Assembly (NCBI GenBank): GCA_900543805.1
Contig: UQTE01000026.1
Span: forward strand, 1-29,421
Length of the DNA: 29,421 bases
From: an uncultured Sutterella sp.
GTDB lineage: Bacteria; Pseudomonadota; Gammaproteobacteria; Burkholderiales; Burkholderiaceae_F
Direction: 5' to 3'
The notes under the pieces were generated by a model. The model had not been told where the DNA came from, made no database searches, and worked only from the letters and a program-made list of their open reading frames with translations. Shown piece after piece: positions 17,952 through 27,509 of the stretch. Numbering within the stretch: the first letter of the stretch is position 1; every line of letters begins with the position of its first letter. The position numbers were made by a program, and so were the translations under genes.

Positions 17952-18995
17952 ATGCAGACGATTTCGATTCGTATGGCCGCCCTGGCAGTGGCCCTTTCCA
18001 TGGCGGGCGGTCTGACGATCGCCGCCGAACCCGGACATCCGATGGGGTGGACGGAAGGCGCAGAGATGACGCGCGTCGCGGTGAAGGACGGCCAGATCGA
18101 CACGATCTCTGGGATCGTCTACCACCAGGTGAAGAGCCTTCGCGCGGCGCGTCAGCTTCACATGACGCTCATGATTCCGAGAACGAAGGCGAAAAAGCCC
18201 GCCGTCGTCTACTTCCCGGGCGGCGGCTTCACGTCGGCCGACCACGAGAAGTTCACGGAAATGCGCTATGCGTTGGCGCGTGCGGGCTTCGTCGTTGCGG
18301 CCGCGGAATACCGTACGGTGCCGAACCGCTTCCCGGCGCTCCTCGAAGACGGCAAGGCCGCAGTGCGCTATCTTCGCGCGCACGCCGACGAGCTCGGCAT
18401 CGATCCCGAACGCATCGGCGTTCTCGGCGATTCGGCGGGCGGCTACCTCGTCGAAATGCTCGGGACTACCTCGGGTGAAAAGGGCTGGGACAAGGGCGAC
18501 TTTCTAGATCAGTCGTCTGATGTTTCGGCCGTCGTGTCCTTCTACGGGATTTCGAACCTCATGACGATCGGCGAAGGCTTGGGCGAAGCCGACGCCAAGG
18601 TCCACGCCTCGCCCGCCGTCACCGAGGCGCTCCTCGTGCACGGCGCGGCCTTTCGCGACTTCCCGGGGATGAGCATCCTCTCCGACAAGGAGAAGGCCAT
18701 GGCGGCGAGCCCTCTCGGGCACGTGGACGGGAAGGAGCCGCCCTTTTTCCTCTGGCACGGCACCGACGACAAGCTCGTCAGCCCGATGCAGAGCGCCCGC
18801 ATGTTCGAAGCGCTCAGGAAGGCGGGCGTCGACGTGCGCTATCGTCTCGTCGAAGGCGCTGGACACGGCGATCTCGTCTGGTATCAGGCGCCCGTCATCC
18901 GCGAGGTGACGGCCTGGTTCACGGAAAAGCTCGGCCCCGTCACGCCCATGGAAAAGAGCGCCGAGAATGCAGCCGACAAGGCGGGCACGCTCTGA
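17952..18995 (+). CDS. Secreted alpha/beta hydrolase (esterase-like)
   Basis: A 347-residue protein with a Sec-type signal peptide (MQTISIRMAALAVALSMAGG, cleavage probably after AA near 25). The alpha/beta-hydrolase core has an oxyanion segment FPGGGFTSADHE (88-99), the nucleophile elbow GDSAGG (S161), the acid region HGTDDKLVSP (D272 or D273) and GAGHGD (H305). This resembles the carboxylesterase / BD-FAE-like group acting on ester bonds, possibly plant or dietary esters; the substrate is not visible. ATG 17952 has GGAGGAAAG directly upstream; a TTG at 17940 would place the ribosome binding site inside the gene. It lies 34 bases after dusA and may be cotranscribed. Confidence 0.85.
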   Translation: MQTISIRMAALAVALSMAGGLTIAAEPGHPMGWTEGAEMTRVAVKDGQIDTISGIVYHQVKSLRAARQLHMTLMIPRTKAKKPAVVYFPGGGFTSADHEKFTEMRYALARAGFVVAAAEYRTVPNRFPALLEDGKAAVRYLRAHADELGIDPERIGVLGDSAGGYLVEMLGTTSGEKGWDKGDFLDQSSDVSAVVSFYGISNLMTIGEGLGEADAKVHASPAVTEALLVHGAAFRDFPGMSILSDKEKAMAASPLGHVDGKEPPFFLWHGTDDKLVSPMQSARMFEALRKAGVDVRYRLVEGAGHGDLVWYQAPVIREVTAWFTEKLGPVTPMEKSAENAADKAGTL

Positions 18996-19017
18996 GAATC
19001 GGGTTTTCTTTGCAACG

Positions 19018-19056
19018 AAAAGGGGAGACCTCCGCGCGGGGCTCTCCCCTTTTTTT
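19018..19056. terminator. Bidirectional terminator between convergent genes
   Basis: AAAAGGGGAGA (19018-19028) pairs with TCTCCCCTTTT (19043-19053), with T-runs on both strands. It serves the hydrolase gene on the plus strand and the FMN-binding gene on the minus strand. Confidence 0.88.
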
Positions 19057-19063
19057 CAATGTT

Positions 19064-19483
19064 TCAGTGCGCCTCTTCGCATTCGAAGTGTTCGAAAAGG
19101 GGCGGCGTGGGCGTGAGGTCGTAGTAGTCGAGCTTCTCGACGGGAAGGCGGAAGTAGGCGAGATCCGAGTACGCCTTATAGAGGCGCGGGAGAACCGGAT
19201 TTTCCGCGTAAATGGCGCGTGCGACCTCGTCGGGCACGTCAAAGACCGCGCGGCCCGTCACGCGTACCGAGAGATTGCCGGCCATGGCGAGAATCTCCAC
19301 GTTGGGATTCGACTGCAGCTGCCGATAGACTTCTTTGTGAGGCGCCGTGGCGAAGTAGAGGTTTGGGCCGACGACGCGCATGATCTGGAAGACGCGGATC
19401 TTGGGCTTTCCGTCTTCCACGGTGGCGAAGGCCGCTTCGTTGTGTTCGCGCAGAAACGCCAGAGCTTTTTTCAAAACGTGCAT
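19064..19483 (-). CDS. Pyridoxamine 5'-phosphate oxidase-like FMN-binding protein
   Basis: A 139-residue protein with the split-barrel fold of the pyridoxamine-phosphate-oxidase-like family. Visible features are FATVEDGKPKIRVFQ (19-33), LYFATAPHKEVYRQLQSNPNVEI (42-64) and VRVTGRAVF (73-81), the usual FMN-contacting strands. It is much shorter than PdxH and lacks its C-terminal substrate region, so vitamin B6 oxidation is unlikely. Small proteins of this type are flavin reductase- or heme-utilisation-like. No clear operon partner: it converges with the hydrolase and is separated from the lipoprotein by a terminator. Confidence 0.85.
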   Translation of the reverse strand: MHVLKKALAFLREHNEAAFATVEDGKPKIRVFQIMRVVGPNLYFATAPHKEVYRQLQSNPNVEILAMAGNLSVRVTGRAVFDVPDEVARAIYAENPVLPRLYKAYSDLAYFRLPVEKLDYYDLTPTPPLFEHFECEEAH

Positions 19484-19505
19484 GTTCCGTTCTTGCCTTG
19501 GAGAA

Positions 19506-19547
19506 AAACGCTTCGGAGGGCGTTTACGTCAGCCGTCCGAAGCGTTT
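19506..19547 (-). terminator. Intrinsic terminator of the lipoprotein gene
   Basis: AAACGCTTCGGA (19506-19517) pairs with TCCGAAGCGTTT (19536-19547), a 12-bp perfect stem. Read on the minus strand it ends in TTTTT, downstream of the lipoprotein stop at 19586. Confidence 0.8.
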
Positions 19548-19585
19548 GGGTCGGATGATTTCAGGGGGCCGCGAGAGAGCGGCGC

Positions 19586-20773
19586 TCACTTCTTGGAGGC
19601 GGCCCGGCCCTTGGCCTCCCAGGCTTCGCGCCGTTCGCGCGAGGCTTCGAAGATGTATTGGAGCGCCTGCGCGGCCTTGCCGTTGAAGCGGTACTGCAGG
19701 TCCGTGATCGGTTCGTCGGCGCGCCAGACGGCGGCCGGAACGACGCGGGTCACGGTCCTCGTGCGGCGGCCCTTCTTCTGCGTGCTCTTTTCTTCGGCGA
19801 AGGCCACGAATAGCGCGTCCTTCATCGAAGAGGGAATGCCGTAGTCTTCGGGCTTGGCGCGGCGCGGAAAGTCCATGACGAGGACCTTCGTGCCGTTGAC
19901 GGTCTCGACCTTCCAGTCGGCTTCGCCGCGCTCATCGTCGTTCGCGCGTGCGCAGAAGATCGTGCCCTTCTTCACGTCGTAGAGCAGGGCTTCGCCCGAC
20001 TTGGCGTTTCTGGCGCTCGTGAAGCGAAAGCCCATGGGCGAGCGGTCCTTCCCCGGCACGTAGCGCAGGCAGTAGGGCGTCTTGTCGTTGAAGCGCTTGA
20101 TGAAGTTCGCGATCGTGTCGCTTCCCGTAAAGGCGCGGCGCGAGGGGACGATCACGGCGTCCTCAAACGTGCGCAGTTCCGCCACGTAGGCGACGCTCCC
20201 GTAGGGAAAGAGCGCGTCCCCCGCGAAGTAGGAGGCGTGCGAGGGCGTTCCGAAGCGGGTGCGAAGGAAGGGCTTCATCGGGAGGCCCGAGACGTCCCAG
20301 GCCGTCACCTTGATGTTGAGCTTCATGGGCTGCTTTTCCCAGAGAAGCGACACCGTTCCGTCCTTTTCCTCGACGAGCCACTTGGCGCTCTCAAGCGGCA
20401 GGCGCTTTCCGTTTTTGAGAAGATGCGCCGCGCCCGTCCCCCAGGTGAAGCCGTGGGGCGTGTTTTCGGTGAATTCTTCTTCGACGATCCAGCGGCCCTT
20501 CTTGTCCTTCTTCGTCACGAACATGCGGCTTGCGCGGTTGTCGTCGAAGTAAACGACGCCCGCCCCGCGAAAGGCGGCCAGAGTCGTCTGGGCGATGAGT
20601 TCGGGTTCGGTCTTCTTCTTTTCTTCCTTTTGGGCCTTGCCGTCGCCCTCGACTTTCATTTCGACGCCCCGGGCCGAAGTGATCGTGCCCGGAAGGAGTT
20701 CCGGGGGCTGAGTGCCCGCGCAGCCGACGAGGAAGGTCGGCACGATGAGGCTCAAAAGGAGAGGAAAACGCAT
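19586..20773 (-). CDS. Uncharacterised lipoprotein
   Basis: A 395-residue protein with a lipoprotein signal: a short hydrophobic N-terminus and lipobox LVGC with the acylated Cys at 18. The mature start is followed by a Lys/Glu-rich linker (KAQKEEKKKTEPE). I recognise no domain in the rest. Features that can be seen are a mixed-strand composition, a pair of central cysteines, and a basic tail (KGRRTRTVTR and a Lys end). ATG 20773 has GGAGA about 10 bases upstream and places the lipobox correctly; the open frame continues to 20884 but overlaps the adk terminator. It is flanked by terminators and so is probably a single-gene unit. It is likely anchored in the inner or outer membrane facing the periplasm. 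Confidence 0.8.
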   Translation of the reverse strand: MRFPLLLSLIVPTFLVGCAGTQPPELLPGTITSARGVEMKVEGDGKAQKEEKKKTEPELIAQTTLAAFRGAGVVYFDDNRASRMFVTKKDKKGRWIVEEEFTENTPHGFTWGTGAAHLLKNGKRLPLESAKWLVEEKDGTVSLLWEKQPMKLNIKVTAWDVSGLPMKPFLRTRFGTPSHASYFAGDALFPYGSVAYVAELRTFEDAVIVPSRRAFTGSDTIANFIKRFNDKTPYCLRYVPGKDRSPMGFRFTSARNAKSGEALLYDVKKGTIFCARANDDERGEADWKVETVNGTKVLVMDFPRRAKPEDYGIPSSMKDALFVAFAEEKSTQKKGRRTRTVTRVVPAAVWRADEPITDLQYRFNGKAAQALQYIFEASRERREAWEAKGRAASKK

Positions 20774-20882
20774 GAGAGGGATCTCCGAAGGGAATACGTA
20801 CCTTTTGATTGTGGACCGCGCCGTCTCTCCGCGCAATGGAGGGTGTGCAAGAAGTTGAAACGAAATTCTCGGGCCTTCGGGC

Positions 20883-20919
20883 AAAAGAAAGGCGCCCGCC
20901 CCTTTCGGGAACGGACGCC
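20883..20919 (-). terminator. Intrinsic terminator of adk
   Basis: On the minus strand a long stem with a few wobbles is closed by GAAA (arms about 20906-20919 and 20891-20902), followed by TTTCTTTT (20883-20890). It ends 20 bases after the adk stop. Confidence 0.75.
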
Positions 20920-20939
20920 GGTCGAAGGTCTCCGGGAGG

Positions 20940-22548
<1,609 letters not shown>

Positions 22549-22552
<4 letters not shown>

Positions 22553-22767
22553 CGCGCACCTCCTTCGACCTTGAGGCGCTCCTTCAGCGCGCGGACTTCC
22601 TCGTCCGGGAGCTTGCGGGCGCGCTCGGCGATCATGACGGGAATGCCCGCGCGCACTTCATAGGCGAGCGCGCAGCGCGGGCAGAGAAGTTCCTTGGCTT
22701 CGGCGCCCGCGGCGAGCGGGCCCTTGCAGACGGGACAGACGAGATGTTCGGGGATGGGTTGCGTCAC
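22549..22767 (-). CDS. Trm112-family zinc-ribbon protein (YcaR-like)
   Basis: A 72-residue protein with paired cysteines C11/C14 (CPVC) and C29/C32 (CPRC), the small zinc-ribbon of Trm112/YcaR (UPF0434) proteins. Eukaryotic Trm112 activates methyltransferases; the bacterial role is less clear, and its standard place between lpxK and kdsB suggests regulation or support of lipid A/Kdo synthesis. It overlaps lpxK and kdsB by 4 bases each. Confidence 0.9.
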
Positions 22768-23813
22768 GATGCCGATTCCTTCTTGGTGTGGGGCGCGGCC
22801 TTTTGGCGGCAGCGCTCGTCAATGAGTTCAATCAGATAGTCGTCGAGCTTGAGTTCCAGCCCCACCACCCAGATGCGTTCGTCCTTGGCGAGGTCCGGAT
22901 GCCGCGCGCATTTGACGGCGTCCTTTCCGGTGATGAGGATGAGGTCCGCTTCGTGTCCGACGAAGGGGTTCTTCGCGAAGTCGTAGTGGTCCGGGAGCGG
23001 CAGCTCTTCGGGTTCGATGTCGTGGGCGCGGATCATCGCGAAGAAGCGTCCGGGCGAAGCGATCCCCGCGGCGGCGAGGGCCTTGCCCTTTGAGGCGGCG
23101 AGTCGTTCGGAGAGTTCGTCGATGCTCGCGGTCGCGCCCGTGGCGAGCTGACGGCAGACGTCAAAGCAGCTCGACGCGGCAAAGCGCGGCGTGCGGCTCG
23201 TGACGATCGTTTCGTTCGGGGTGTTGAGGACGATGGCGTCGACCGTGTCGAGGCGGGCGGGCGATTCGCGAAGCGGACCCGCCGGGAGGACCCAGCCGTT
23301 GCCGAGGCCCCGGGCGCCCACGACCGCGATTTCAAAGTCGCGCGCGAGCGCGTGGTGCTGCAGACCGTCGTCGCTGATGATGAGGTCCACTTCCGGGTGG
23401 AGTTCGAGGAGCTTTTGCGCGGCGCGGTGGCGGTAGCGCGAGACCGCGACGGGCGCCTTCGTTTCCTGCGCGATGAGAAGGGGTTCGTCTCCGGTGAGCA
23501 TCGCGTCGGCGTTGGGGGTCACGAGACGAACGTCGTCTTCGGAACGGCCGTAGCCGCGGGAGATGACGCCGGGCGTCCAGCCCTTTTCCCTCAGGGCCCG
23601 TACGAGCGCGATCGTGACGGGGGTCTTCCCCGTGCCGCCCACGTAGATGTTTCCTACGACCACAACGGGAACGGGAACGCTCTTGGCGACGCTCTTGCGG
23701 CGCTTCCATTCGCTCACCGCGCGAAATACGAGGGAAAGGGGAGAGAGAAGAATCGGAACGAGTCCCCGGTGGGACCAGGTTCGATGGAGCCAGGCTTCTA
23801 TTTGTGCGCTCAT
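22764..23813 (-). CDS. lpxK: Tetraacyldisaccharide 4'-kinase
   Basis: A 349-residue membrane-associated kinase that phosphorylates the 4' position of the lipid A precursor. An N-terminal amphipathic/membrane segment (RGLVPILLSPLSLVFRAVSE, 16-35) anchors it to the inner membrane. Walker A GGTGKTPV (59-66) follows VVVGNIYV, and RGYGR and ISDDGLQH are also characteristic. The start is ATG 23813; no good ribosome binding site is visible, and an in-frame ATG at 23945 lies in untranslated sequence. A possible minus-strand -10 TACACT lies at 23876-23881 with a weak -35. It heads the lpxK/Trm112-like/kdsB operon. Confidence 0.95.
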   Translation of the reverse strand: MSAQIEAWLHRTWSHRGLVPILLSPLSLVFRAVSEWKRRKSVAKSVPVPVVVVGNIYVGGTGKTPVTIALVRALREKGWTPGVISRGYGRSEDDVRLVTPNADAMLTGDEPLLIAQETKAPVAVSRYRHRAAQKLLELHPEVDLIISDDGLQHHALARDFEIAVVGARGLGNGWVLPAGPLRESPARLDTVDAIVLNTPNETIVTSRTPRFAASSCFDVCRQLATGATASIDELSERLAASKGKALAAAGIASPGRFFAMIRAHDIEPEELPLPDHYDFAKNPFVGHEADLILITGKDAVKCARHPDLAKDERIWVVGLELKLDDYLIELIDERCRQKAAPHTKKESAS

Positions 23814-23945
23814 GGTGTGGGTGCCGCACGGACGGACCGCGCGAGGAATGCTCCCGAGAGAAGAAAGAGATGAGGAGTGTAGCAAAGTCCGACGGAAAAG
23901 ACCGAAAAAGCGCCCCTCCCCGACGGAGGCGTTCGCCCTCTCCAC

Positions 23946-24430
23946 CTGTGGATAACTCTGTGCACAAAAGACGCAAGGCTTTCTTCTCTTGTGGAAAATC
24001 GTGTGCGGAAAACCCCGAAAAACGGTGCATAAAGGTCTTCTAAAGGCGGAAATTTCAAGGGGTTGGTGTCATTTCAGGGCAAAAATACGGGTTTTTGGAC
24101 GTTTTTTGAGGATCGGTGGAAAAACGGGGAGAAGGGCACTTGTTCACGGGCCGGGTGGGGAACCCTGTGGATAATTCGTGGAGAAACTCGGCAACCCCTT
24201 CTTTTTTCAGTGCTCGCGATCATTTGATGAAAAATTGTGCAAATTGAACAACTCTGTGGAAGAACACGGCGGGGGTTCGTCGGAAGCGGACGTCCGAAGA
24301 CCCGACGGGCGGCGCTATGCGAAATGTCTTAGGAGGGGCGCCGTAGGGGAGACGCGTTACGTCAGAAAAACCGCAGAAATTTTGAGAAAGTCGCAAAAAA
24401 GTCTTTCGTGCAACCTCAATAGCCCGTAAT
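23946..24430. other. AT-richer gene-free region with a cluster of DnaA-box-like 9-mers (candidate origin)
   Basis: No convincing gene lies here. Two perfect DnaA boxes, TGTGGATAA (reverse complement of TTATCCACA), occur at 23947-23955 and 24166-24174. Close variants in the same orientation are TGTGCACAA (23960-23968), TGTGGAAAA (23990-23998) and GGTGCATAA (24024-24032). Weaker ones lie at 24002, 24115, 24177, 24236 and 24255. The DNA between is rich in A and T runs (for example 24083-24108 and 24196-24250). Transcription diverges from the region, lpxK leftward and the transporter rightward. By hand, the plus strand over 24001-24360 has roughly 120 G to 69 C. This is how a replication origin looks, but dnaA, dnaN, rpmH and gyrB are absent from the window, so a DnaA-titration or DnaA-regulated site is the alternative. 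Confidence 0.5.
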
Positions 24431-24567
24431 TTGGAAACTGCGCCGTGCAGAAAAGCTTCTGTACGGACGCGCCTCAGATTCGGTTTTCCTTGGTCCCGCA
24501 GCCTTCGTTCGGACTTTCGCGGGGGCGGATCGGGAAAATCCTTCCTTCACCGTTCGATCGAGGCAGC

Positions 24568-24609
24568 GGGAAGCATCCGCCGGCGGGCTCAGCGCCGGTC
24601 CTTCCCGGG
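24568..24609 (+). promoter_or_regulatory. Nested stem in the leader of the BASS transporter gene
   Basis: GGGAAG and CTTCCC form an outer stem around an inner CCGGCG (24580-24585) / CGCCGG (24593-24598) hairpin. The structure lies about 40 bases upstream of the ATG at 24651. No T-run follows. The role is unknown; it could affect mRNA stability or translation. The rest of 24431-24650 shows no gene and no promoter I can name. Confidence 0.4.
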
Positions 24610-24650
24610 CCCCGACCGAAAAGAAAGTCCCTTGCCGAGGAGAACTCATC

Positions 24651-25640
24651 ATGCAAGCGCTCGCAGCACTCAGTCGATTCGTGAACAAAACATTCGCCCT
24701 TTGGGTTCTCGTCTTCGGCATCGTGGGCTACCTTTTCCCCGAACTCTGCAAGCCTCTGGGCGGCTGGATTACGATATTGCTCGGCATCGTCATGTTCGGG
24801 ATGGGCCTGACGCTCACCCCGGGCGACTTCCGTGAAGTATTCCGTCGGCCCCGCGACGTACTCATCGGGGTCCTCGGACAGTTCATCATCATGCCGAGCG
24901 TCGCCTACGTGCTCTGCATCGCCTTTCAGCTTCCGCCCGACATCGCCGTGGGCGTGATGCTCGTGGGCTGCTGCCCGGGCGGCACGGCTTCGAACGTGAT
25001 GACCTTCCTGGCGCGCGGCGACGTGGCGCTTTCCGTCACGATCACCTCCTGCACGACGCTTCTCGCGCCCTTCGTCACGCCCGCCCTCATGTACTTCTTC
25101 GCGAGCCAGTGGCTTGCCGTCGATCCCATGAGCATGTTCCTCTCGATCGTTCAGGTCGTGCTCGTTCCGATCGCCGCGGGCGTGCTTCTCCATAAGCTCC
25201 TCGGCGAGCGCATCCAGGTCGCCGTCGCGGCCCTTCCCCTGGTGTCGGTCGTCGCGATCGTTCTGATCGTCGCCGCGGTGGTGGCGGCTTCGGCCGGTCA
25301 GATCGCCAACGCCGGTCTCCTTGTCTTCGCGGTCGTCGTGCTTCACAACGGCTTCGGGATGCTCATCGGCTACCTCCTCGCCAAGTTCACGGGCATGAAC
25401 CTTGCGAAGCGCAAGTGCCTCGCGATCGAAGTCGGCATGCAGAATTCCGGTTTGGGCGTCGCGCTCGCCATGGTGCACTTCGCCGCGAATCCGCTCGCCG
25501 CGCTCCCGTCCGCGATCTTCTCCTTCTGGCACAACATCTCGGGCCCGGTCATGGCCACGATCTTCCACGGTTGGCGTGAAGAGGGCGAGGCCGAGAGCAT
25601 GCTCGAGAAAATCGCCGCCAAACACGCGAAGAAGGCCTGA
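24651..25640 (+). CDS. BASS-family transporter, PanS-like
   Basis: A 329-residue integral membrane protein of the bile acid:sodium symporter (BASS) family with about nine or ten hydrophobic helices. Family stretches are ITILLGIVMFGMGLTLTPGDF, cited as IVMFGMGLTLTPGDF, VGCCPGGTASNVMTFLARGDVALS (the crossover region) and EVGMQNSGLGVALA (the second crossover). Members move bile acids, 2-keto acids or pantothenate precursors with sodium. The sequence resembles the bacterial PanS group. The next gene, ilvD, makes the ketopantoate precursor 2-ketoisovalerate, which supports a keto acid or pantothenate-precursor substrate as inference. GAGGAG precedes ATG 24651. Confidence 0.85.
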   Translation: MQALAALSRFVNKTFALWVLVFGIVGYLFPELCKPLGGWITILLGIVMFGMGLTLTPGDFREVFRRPRDVLIGVLGQFIIMPSVAYVLCIAFQLPPDIAVGVMLVGCCPGGTASNVMTFLARGDVALSVTITSCTTLLAPFVTPALMYFFASQWLAVDPMSMFLSIVQVVLVPIAAGVLLHKLLGERIQVAVAALPLVSVVAIVLIVAAVVAASAGQIANAGLLVFAVVVLHNGFGMLIGYLLAKFTGMNLAKRKCLAIEVGMQNSGLGVALAMVHFAANPLAALPSAIFSFWHNISGPVMATIFHGWREEGEAESMLEKIAAKHAKKA

Positions 25641-25658
25641 TTCCCGCTTTCCTCTTCA

Positions 25659-25686
25659 CCCGCCCCGAGCTCTTCGGGGCGGGTTT
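25659..25686 (+). terminator. Hairpin between the transporter and ilvD
   Basis: CCCGCCCCGA (25659-25668) pairs perfectly with TCGGGGCGGG (25674-25683), followed by only TTT. It is a strong stem with a short U-tract, probably a partial terminator, so ilvD may be partly cotranscribed. Confidence 0.6.
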
Positions 25687-25727
25687 CGTCCGCATTCACT
25701 CAAAGATCATCCAAAGGAAACCCCATC

Positions 25728-27389
25728 ATGCGCAGTGACCGTCTCACGAAAGGCAATCACGCGGCTCCGCAGCGGGCCATTCTGAAGGCGCTCGGCCTTT
25801 GCGACGCCGAAATCGAACGACCCTTGATCGGGGTCGTCAGTTCCTTCAACGAAATCGTTCCGGGGCACATGTTCCTCGACAAGGTGACGGAGGCTGTGAA
25901 GCAGGGTGTCGCCATGGCGGGTGGAACCCCCATCGTCTTTCCCGCGATCGCCGTCTGCGACGGTCTCGCCATGGGACACGCCGGGATGAAGTATTCGCTC
26001 GTGAGCCGCGAACTGATCGCCGACAGCGTCGAAGCGATGGCGACGGCCCACCCCTTCGACGGGCTCGTCCTCATCGCAGCCTGCGACAAGAACGTGCCGG
26101 GGCTCTTGATGGCGGCGGGTCGCCTCAACGTCCCCTCGATCGTGATTTCGGCGGGCGCCATGCTCGCGGGCCGCATGACGAACGGCCGCAGGCTCTCCTA
26201 CTCCGACATCGCCGAAGCGGTCGGCGCCTTCAATGCGGGCCGCATCACCAAGGCGACCTTCATGGAAATCGAAAACAAGTCCTGCCCCTCCTGCGGGTCC
26301 TGCTCGGGGATGTTCACGGCGAACTCCATGAACTGCCTCTCCGAAGTCCTCGGGATGGCGCTCCCCGGAAACGGGACGATTCCCGCCGTCATGAGCGCGC
26401 GCTACCGCCTCGCCAAGGAAGCCGGCATGGCCGTGATGGACCTCGTGCGAAAGGACGTGAAGCCCCGCGACATCATGACGCGCGAAGCCTTTGAAAACGC
26501 GCTCGCCGTCGACATGGCGCTCGGTTGCTCGACGAACTCCATGCTCCACCTTCCCGCGATCGCGCACGAGTGCGGGATCGACCTCGATCTTTCGGTCGCA
26601 AACGACATCGCCGAAAAGACGCCGAACCTCTGCCACCTCGCTCCGGCGGGAAGCGATTACATCGAAGACCTCGACCGCGCGGGCGGCATTCCCGCCGTCA
26701 TGAAGACGCTCGAACCCCTGGGCGTTCTTCACACCGACTGCCTCACGGTGTCGGGGAAGACCGTGGGCGAACAGATCGCAGGGGCCGAAGTGCTCAACCC
26801 CGAAGTCATTCGTCCGGTCGACCGGCCGTTCGGCGACAAGGGCGGCATTGCCGTGCTGAAGGGCAATCTCGCGCCCGACGGCTGCGTCGTGAAGCGCGCG
26901 GCCGTGGCGCCCGAAATGCTCGTGCACGAAGGCCCCGCCCGTGTCTTCGACTGTGAAGAGGATGCGATCGACGCGATCTTCGGCGGCAAGATTGTCCCGG
27001 GCGACGTCGTCGTCATCCGCTACGAAGGGCCCAAGGGCGGTCCGGGCATGCGCGAAATGCTCAATCCGACGTCCGCCATCATCGGTTCGGGTCTCGGTTC
27101 GAGCGTCGCCCTTATCACGGACGGCCGCTTCTCGGGCGCTACGCGTGGCGCCGCCATCGGCCACGTCTCGCCCGAAGCCGCCGTGGGCGGTCCGGTCGCC
27201 CTGATCGAAGAAGGAGACAAGATCCGCATCGACATCCCCGGTCACCGCATCGAAGTGCTCGTCTCGGACGAAGAGCTCGCTCGTCGCCGCGCGGCCTGGA
27301 CGCCGCGCAAGCCCCGCATCACGACGGGTTACCTCGCGCGCTACGCGAAGCTCGTCACCTCGGGCATGTCGGGCGCGGTGCTCGAATAA
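25728..27389 (+). CDS. ilvD: Dihydroxy-acid dehydratase (short type)
   Basis: A 553-residue iron-sulfur dehydratase of branched-chain amino acid and pantothenate synthesis, converting 2,3-dihydroxy-isovalerate to 2-ketoisovalerate and the isoleucine analogue. Cluster cysteines are in AACDKNVPG (C119) and [18 protein letters not shown] (C192 and neighbours). The position that is Cys in the oxygen-stable [2Fe-2S] group reads IVPGHMFLD here, as in oxygen-sensitive enzymes. [19 protein letters not shown] ([14 protein letters not shown]), [15 protein letters not shown] and GHVSPEAA are all clear. E. coli IlvD is over 600 residues; this is the roughly 550-residue form I know from Firmicutes and archaea, so transfer is possible. 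AAAGGAAA precedes the ATG. Confidence 0.95.
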   Translation: MRSDRLTKGNHAAPQRAILKALGLCDAEIERPLIGVVSSFNEIVPGHMFLDKVTEAVKQGVAMAGGTPIVFPAIAVCDGLAMGHAGMKYSLVSRELIADSVEAMATAHPFDGLVLIAACDKNVPGLLMAAGRLNVPSIVISAGAMLAGRMTNGRRLSYSDIAEAVGAFNAGRITKATFMEIENKSCPSCGSCSGMFTANSMNCLSEVLGMALPGNGTIPAVMSARYRLAKEAGMAVMDLVRKDVKPRDIMTREAFENALAVDMALGCSTNSMLHLPAIAHECGIDLDLSVANDIAEKTPNLCHLAPAGSDYIEDLDRAGGIPAVMKTLEPLGVLHTDCLTVSGKTVGEQIAGAEVLNPEVIRPVDRPFGDKGGIAVLKGNLAPDGCVVKRAAVAPEMLVHEGPARVFDCEEDAIDAIFGGKIVPGDVVVIRYEGPKGGPGMREMLNPTSAIIGSGLGSSVALITDGRFSGATRGAAIGHVSPEAAVGGPVALIEEGDKIRIDIPGHRIEVLVSDEELARRRAAWTPRKPRITTGYLARYAKLVTSGMSGAVLE

Positions 27390-27400
27390 CGTCGAGGCAT

Positions 27401-27434
27401 CTTCGGCTCTGCGCCTCTCGGCGAAGAGCCGAAG
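27401..27434 (+). terminator. First hairpin after ilvD
   Basis: CTTCGGCTCT (27401-27410) pairs perfectly with AGAGCCGAAG (27425-27434). No U-tract follows directly, so it may assist the stronger terminator just downstream or protect the mRNA end. Confidence 0.45.
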
Positions 27435-27445
27435 GGAGCAAAACG

Positions 27446-27489
27446 AAAAAGGCGGAACGCCTCCACTTGGGGGAAGTGTTCCGCCTTTT
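27446..27489. terminator. Bidirectional terminator between ilvD and the Fic gene
   Basis: AAAAAGGCGGAA (27446-27457) and TTCCGCCTTTT (27479-27489) form the outer stem, with an inner CACTT/AAGTG stem. A and T runs on opposite ends serve both convergent genes. Confidence 0.85.
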
Positions 27490-27509
27490 CTGTTTTGTTT
27501 GCTGATTCA

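Noticed and set aside
19526..19538. The word ACGTCAGCCGTCCG shared with about 29348-29361
   Set aside because: A 14-base match between two places is expected about once by chance in a window this size and composition, and the flanks do not match.
24178..24429. An 83-residue open frame within the DnaA-box region
   Set aside because: It has no ribosome binding site, no recognisable domain and an odd composition, and it overlaps DnaA-box-like sites. Treated as chance.
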